Made by a program: the position numbers and the translations under genes. This document shows positions 5,985-9,612 of a DNA stretch of 9,612 bases, in pieces. This stretch comes from an uncultured Bacilli bacterium (lineage in GTDB: Bacteria; Bacillota_I; Bacilli_A; ML615J-28; CAG-313). Position 1 is the stretch's first letter, and every line of letters begins with the position of its first letter. The stretch lies in NCBI GenBank assembly GCA_904502205.1, contig CAJGDR010000038.1, forward strand, positions 1 through 9,612, read 5' to 3'. The notes beneath the pieces were generated by a model. The model made no database searches, was not told the origin of the DNA, and saw only the letters and a list, made by a program, of their open reading frames with translations.

Positions 5985-8900
5985 TTATTCAGAATAATCC
6001 ATTTTTAACATTCTTTGATAATTCTTATAACGTTTTTGTGCTTCTTTCTTGTTGATTGCAAGTAATTCGTCAGCTTGTTCTTTATTGATTGTTTTTAATT
6101 GAGCGTAACGAGTTTCACTCATTAAGTATTCATCATATAAATCCCAGTTTGGTTCTTTAGAATCAACTACTAATGGGTTCTTACCTTGTTCAGCAAGTCT
6201 TGGATCATAACGTAATAATGTCCAGTAACCACATTCAACAGCAAGTTTAGCTTGTTCTTGTGATTTGCTCATACCACGTTTTAAACCATGGTTAATACAT
6301 GGAGAGTAAGCAATGATTAGAGATGGTCCTGGGTAGCTTTCAGCTTCTTTCATAGCTTTTAATAATTGAGCTTGGCTTGCACCATGAGCAACATAAGCTA
6401 CATAAACATGACCATAACTCATAGCAATTGCAGCTAAGTCTTTTTTCTTACCATGTTTACCAGTAGCAGTAAACTTAGCAATAGAAGCAGTTGGTGAAGA
6501 TTTAGAAGATTGTCCACCAGTATTAGAGTAAACTTCTGTATCTAATACTAAGATATTAACATCTTCAGCATTAGCGATAACATGGTCTAATCCACCGTAA
6601 CCGATGTCATAAGCCCATCCGTCACCACCGAAGATCCATTGTGATCTCTTAGTTAAGTAGTTCTTTAATCCTAAGATTTCTTTAGCAGTTTCACAATCTT
6701 TACCTTCAAGTAATGGAACTAATTCATTTTTGATTTCTTTTGTTACTTGACCGTCTTCACGGTTAGCTAACCATTTTTCAAATAATGCTTTTACTTGTTC
6801 ATCACAAACGCCTTTTTCAAGAGCTTCTTCCATAGTTTGAGCTAAGTGATCTCTTAAAGCAGTATCAGCAGCTTTCATACCAAATCCGAATTCAGCATTG
6901 TCTTCGAATAATGAGTTAGCCCAAGCTGGTCCATGACCTTCTTTATTTGTTGTGTATGGGCTTGCTGGGAAGCTTCCACCATAGATTGAAGAACATCCAG
7001 TAGCATTAGCAACTACCATACGATCACCAAATAATTGAGTAACTAATTTAACATATGGAGTTTCACCACATCCACCACATGCTCCAGAGAATTCAAATAA
7101 TGGTTGAGCAAATTGGCTATTTTTAGCATTTGAGAATTTATCTACTAAGCTATCTTTATAAGATACATTTTCGAAGAAGTAAGAAGCTTGTTCTTGTTCA
7201 CCAGCTTTAAGAGCTTCTTCAACAGGTACCATAGTAAGTGCTTTACCTTTTGGAGATGGACATTGGTTAACACAAACTTCACATCCTGTACAATCAAGTG
7301 CAGAAATTTGTAATGAATATTGTAAACCTTCTAATCCTTTACCAACAGGTTTTAATGTTTGAACACCTTTAGGAGCATTTGCCATTTCTTCTTCAGTTGC
7401 AAGGAATGGACGAATTACAGCGTGTGGACAAACGAATGCACATTGGTTACATTGAATACAGTTTTCTGAATTCCATTTTGGAACGAAGTTAGAGATACCA
7501 CGTTTTTCATATTGAGTAGTACCAGAAGGCATTGTACCATCTTCATATCCAGTGAATGCAGATACAGGTAATTCATAACCTCTAACAGCATTTACTTCAT
7601 CAGCAATTGTACGAACGAAATGTGGACGAGATTCATCAACAGCTTTTTTAGCAACACGAAGTTTTGCCCATGCTGGATCAACAGCAATTTCAACTAAACC
7701 TTGAGCTCCACGATCAATTGCTTGATAGTTCATTTCAACAATAGCTTCACCTTTGCGGCTATAAGCTTTGTATGCATATTTCTTCATTAAATCTTGAGCT
7801 GTTTCATAAGGCATGATTTGAGGATTTAATTTGAAGAATGCAGATTGTAAGATTGTATTAGTACGGTTACCTAATCCGATTTCACGAGCTAGGTGAACTG
7901 CATCAATAATAAAGAATTTAGCATGTTTTTCAGCTAATTGTTTTTTGAATGCATTTGGAAGAGTTTTAACTAATTCTTCAGGGCTATGAACAGTATTTAA
8001 TAAGAATGTTCCACCATCTTTTAAGCATCCTAACATATCATATTTTTCTACATATGATTCTAAGCTACAGCTTACGAAGTCAGCTTGGTTAACTAAGTAA
8101 GGTGATTTGATTGGGTTTGGTCCAAAACGTAAGTGTGAACGAGTTACACCACCTGATTTTTTAGAGTCATATGCAAAATAAGCTTGTGCATATAAATCAG
8201 TATTATCACCAATAATTTTAATTGTGTTTTTATTAGCACCAACAGTACCGTCAGAACCTAAACCGAAGAATACTAATTCTGATACACCTTCGTTAATAGC
8301 TACTTCTGGTCCAACTGGAATACTTAAATGAGTAACGTCATCGTTGATACCAACTGTAAAACTGTCATGACCTTTTTTAGCTAAGTGTTTGAACACAGCG
8401 ATCATTTGAGCTGGAGTAGTATCTCTTGAAGATAATCCATATCTACCACCGATAATATATGGAGCACCTTTAACACCATAATAAACGCTCTTAACATCTA
8501 AGTATAGAGGTTCACCGATTGATCCTGGTTCTTTAGTTCTGTCTAAAACAGCCATACGTTTAACAGTAGCAGGAACAACGCTTAATAAATATTCTTTAGA
8601 GAATGGACGATATAAGTGAACAGTTACACATCCAACTTTTTTACCTTGTTTATTTAAATAATCAACAGCTTCTTTGATAGTTTCAGTAGCTGAACCCATA
8701 GCAACGATTACATCTGTAGCATCTTCAGCACCATAATATACGAATGGAGCGTAGTGACGTCCAGTAGCTTCTGAAATACCTTTCATGTATTTTGCAACAA
8801 TTGCAGGAACTGCTTGATAATATTTGTTTTGAATTTCTCTAGTTTGGAAATATACGTCATCATTTTGAGCTGTACCACGAGTTACAGGGTTTGCAAAGTG

Positions 8901-9527
8901 TAAAGCTCTTTCACGGAATTTTTTAACTGCATCCCAGTTTAATAAGTTTCTATAAACGTCGTAGTCCATAACTTCTACTTTTTGGATTTCATGAGATGTT
9001 CTAAATCCATCAAAGAAATGAACAAATGGAACGCTAGATTCGATAGCTGCTAAGTGAGCAACACCACCTAAGTCCATAACTTCTTGAACACTTGATGTAG
9101 CAAGCATAGCAAAACCAGTTTGACGAGCTGCCATAACGTCTTGGTGATCACCGAAGATTGATAATGATTGTGCAGCAAGAGCACGAGCAGATACGTGAAT
9201 AACACCTGGTAATAATTCACCAGCGATTTTGTACATATTAGGAACTTTTAATAATAAACCTTGGCTGGCAGTAAATGTAGTAGTTAATGCACCAGCTTGT
9301 AATGAACCGTGTACTGACCCTGCAGCACCAGCTTCTGATTGCATTTCAACAACTTTTACTTGAGTACCAAATAGATTCTTCTTTCCTTGTGATGACCATA
9401 AATCAACATTTTCGGCCATTGGAGAAGAAGGTGTAATTGGGTAAATACCTGCAACTTCAGTAAACGCATACGCTGTATGAGCTGCAGCTTGGTTTCCATC
9501 CATAGATTGGAAAACTTTTTTAGACAT
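5985..9527 (-). CDS. nifJ: Pyruvate:ferredoxin (flavodoxin) oxidoreductase
   Basis: This full-length, single-chain 1180-residue enzyme oxidises pyruvate and CoA to acetyl-CoA and CO2 and gives electrons to ferredoxin or flavodoxin, a central step of anaerobic fermentation. Domain I (about 1-250) keeps the pyruvate- and TPP-site residues: YPITPSSP (Thr32), QSEAGA (Glu65) and SARAL (Arg115). Domain II follows, and the gamma-like domain III begins near 418 with GLGSDGTVGANK. The ferredoxin-like domain holds two [4Fe-4S] clusters, with Cys690, 693, 696, 700 and Cys746, 749, 752, 756. The third cluster next to TPP uses Cys817, 820, 845 and 1077. TPP and Mg are bound by GDGWAYDIG (968-976) and YSNTGGQ (1000-1006). 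Nothing is missing. The ATG at 9527 has AGGAGG (9537-9542) 9 nt upstream, and the N-terminus SKKVFQSMDGNQAA is typical. It has its own promoter and terminator, so it appears monocistronic. Its base use looks less AT-rich than its neighbours, as expected for a highly expressed gene. Confidence 0.99.
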   Translation of the reverse strand: MSKKVFQSMDGNQAAAHTAYAFTEVAGIYPITPSSPMAENVDLWSSQGKKNLFGTQVKVVEMQSEAGAAGSVHGSLQAGALTTTFTASQGLLLKVPNMYKIAGELLPGVIHVSARALAAQSLSIFGDHQDVMAARQTGFAMLATSSVQEVMDLGGVAHLAAIESSVPFVHFFDGFRTSHEIQKVEVMDYDVYRNLLNWDAVKKFRERALHFANPVTRGTAQNDDVYFQTREIQNKYYQAVPAIVAKYMKGISEATGRHYAPFVYYGAEDATDVIVAMGSATETIKEAVDYLNKQGKKVGCVTVHLYRPFSKEYLLSVVPATVKRMAVLDRTKEPGSIGEPLYLDVKSVYYGVKGAPYIIGGRYGLSSRDTTPAQMIAVFKHLAKKGHDSFTVGINDDVTHLSIPVGPEVAINEGVSELVFFGLGSDGTVGANKNTIKIIGDNTDLYAQAYFAYDSKKSGGVTRSHLRFGPNPIKSPYLVNQADFVSCSLESYVEKYDMLGCLKDGGTFLLNTVHSPEELVKTLPNAFKKQLAEKHAKFFIIDAVHLAREIGLGNRTNTILQSAFFKLNPQIMPYETAQDLMKKYAYKAYSRKGEAIVEMNYQAIDRGAQGLVEIAVDPAWAKLRVAKKAVDESRPHFVRTIADEVNAVRGYELPVSAFTGYEDGTMPSGTTQYEKRGISNFVPKWNSENCIQCNQCAFVCPHAVIRPFLATEEEMANAPKGVQTLKPVGKGLEGLQYSLQISALDCTGCEVCVNQCPSPKGKALTMVPVEEALKAGEQEQASYFFENVSYKDSLVDKFSNAKNSQFAQPLFEFSGACGGCGETPYVKLVTQLFGDRMVVANATGCSSIYGGSFPASPYTTNKEGHGPAWANSLFEDNAEFGFGMKAADTALRDHLAQTMEEALEKGVCDEQVKALFEKWLANREDGQVTKEIKNELVPLLEGKDCETAKEILGLKNYLTKRSQWIFGGDGWAYDIGYGGLDHVIANAEDVNILVLDTEVYSNTGGQSSKSSPTASIAKFTATGKHGKKKDLAAIAMSYGHVYVAYVAHGASQAQLLKAMKEAESYPGPSLIIAYSPCINHGLKRGMSKSQEQAKLAVECGYWTLLRYDPRLAEQGKNPLVVDSKEPNWDLYDEYLMSETRYAQLKTINKEQADELLAINKKEAQKRYKNYQRMLKMDYSE

Positions 9528-9565
9528 AATAAAACTCCTCCTAAGTTATTTTTATTTTACAACTT

Positions 9566-9594
9566 ATTATATCATAACTCCTTTTTTTTTACTA
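9566..9594 (-). promoter_or_regulatory. Promoter of nifJ, extended -10 type
   Basis: The minus strand has TATAAT (9566-9571) preceded by TGA, an extended -10. The -35 region is poor: 17 bases upstream is TAGTAA (9589-9594), with three of six matches. A run of nine A (9582-9590) fills much of the spacer. Transcription would begin near 9559, giving a leader of about 32 bases. A weak -35 could mean that an activator is needed, or that the extended -10 suffices. No operator is clear in the 85 bases available. Confidence 0.7.
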
Positions 9595-9612
9595 ATTAAA
9601 TATCTTGCAAAT

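Overview
The window is a compact, AT-rich bacterial segment with nine protein genes, all on the minus strand, so it reads biologically from right to left. Strong AGGAGG-type ribosome sites, consensus or extended -10 promoters, short intergenic gaps and a sufC-sufD-sufS gene order point to a Bacillota (Firmicutes) genome. A large pyruvate:ferredoxin oxidoreductase suggests an anaerobe. A yhbD-type regulator next to a bactofilin recalls the Bacillus yhbDEF locus. Every complete gene ends in TAA or TAG, and tryptophan is read from TGG. This would fit an Erysipelotrichia- or Acholeplasma/RF39-like member of the Bacilli, but that placement is an inference.

Layout from right to left. (1) An extended -10 promoter (about 9566-9594) drives nifJ (5985-9527), a full-length 1180-residue pyruvate:ferredoxin oxidoreductase, closed by an intrinsic terminator (5946-5972). 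(2) A 200-residue membrane-anchored protein of unknown function (5323-5925) follows. Its stop codon lies inside its own terminator hairpin (5301-5329). (3) A perfect consensus promoter (TTGACA, 17 bp, TATAAT; 5249-5277), covered by repeated ACAATG half-sites, starts a four-gene operon: yhbD (4652-5230), a bactofilin-like beta-helix protein (4072-4650), a four-helix membrane protein with an internal duplication (3620-4063), and a two-helix membrane protein with a large soluble domain (2830-3618). Gaps between these genes are 1 to 8 nt. (4) A long hairpin (2740-2802) can terminate that operon. The -10 box of the next promoter (2788-2816) lies inside one arm of the same hairpin. (5) That promoter drives the SUF iron-sulfur assembly operon: sufC (1885-2706), a short sufD (1140-1883) and sufS (1-1131, cut by the window edge about 30 codons before its expected end). 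sufU and sufB would be expected beyond the edge.

The SUF genes make Fe-S clusters, and NifJ carries three predicted [4Fe-4S] clusters, so it is a likely client. The yhbD-bactofilin-membrane-protein operon looks like a self-regulated envelope or cytoskeletal module, and it is the least understood and most interesting part of the window. No RNA genes, CRISPR arrays, insertion sequences or gene-free stretches over 300 bases were seen.
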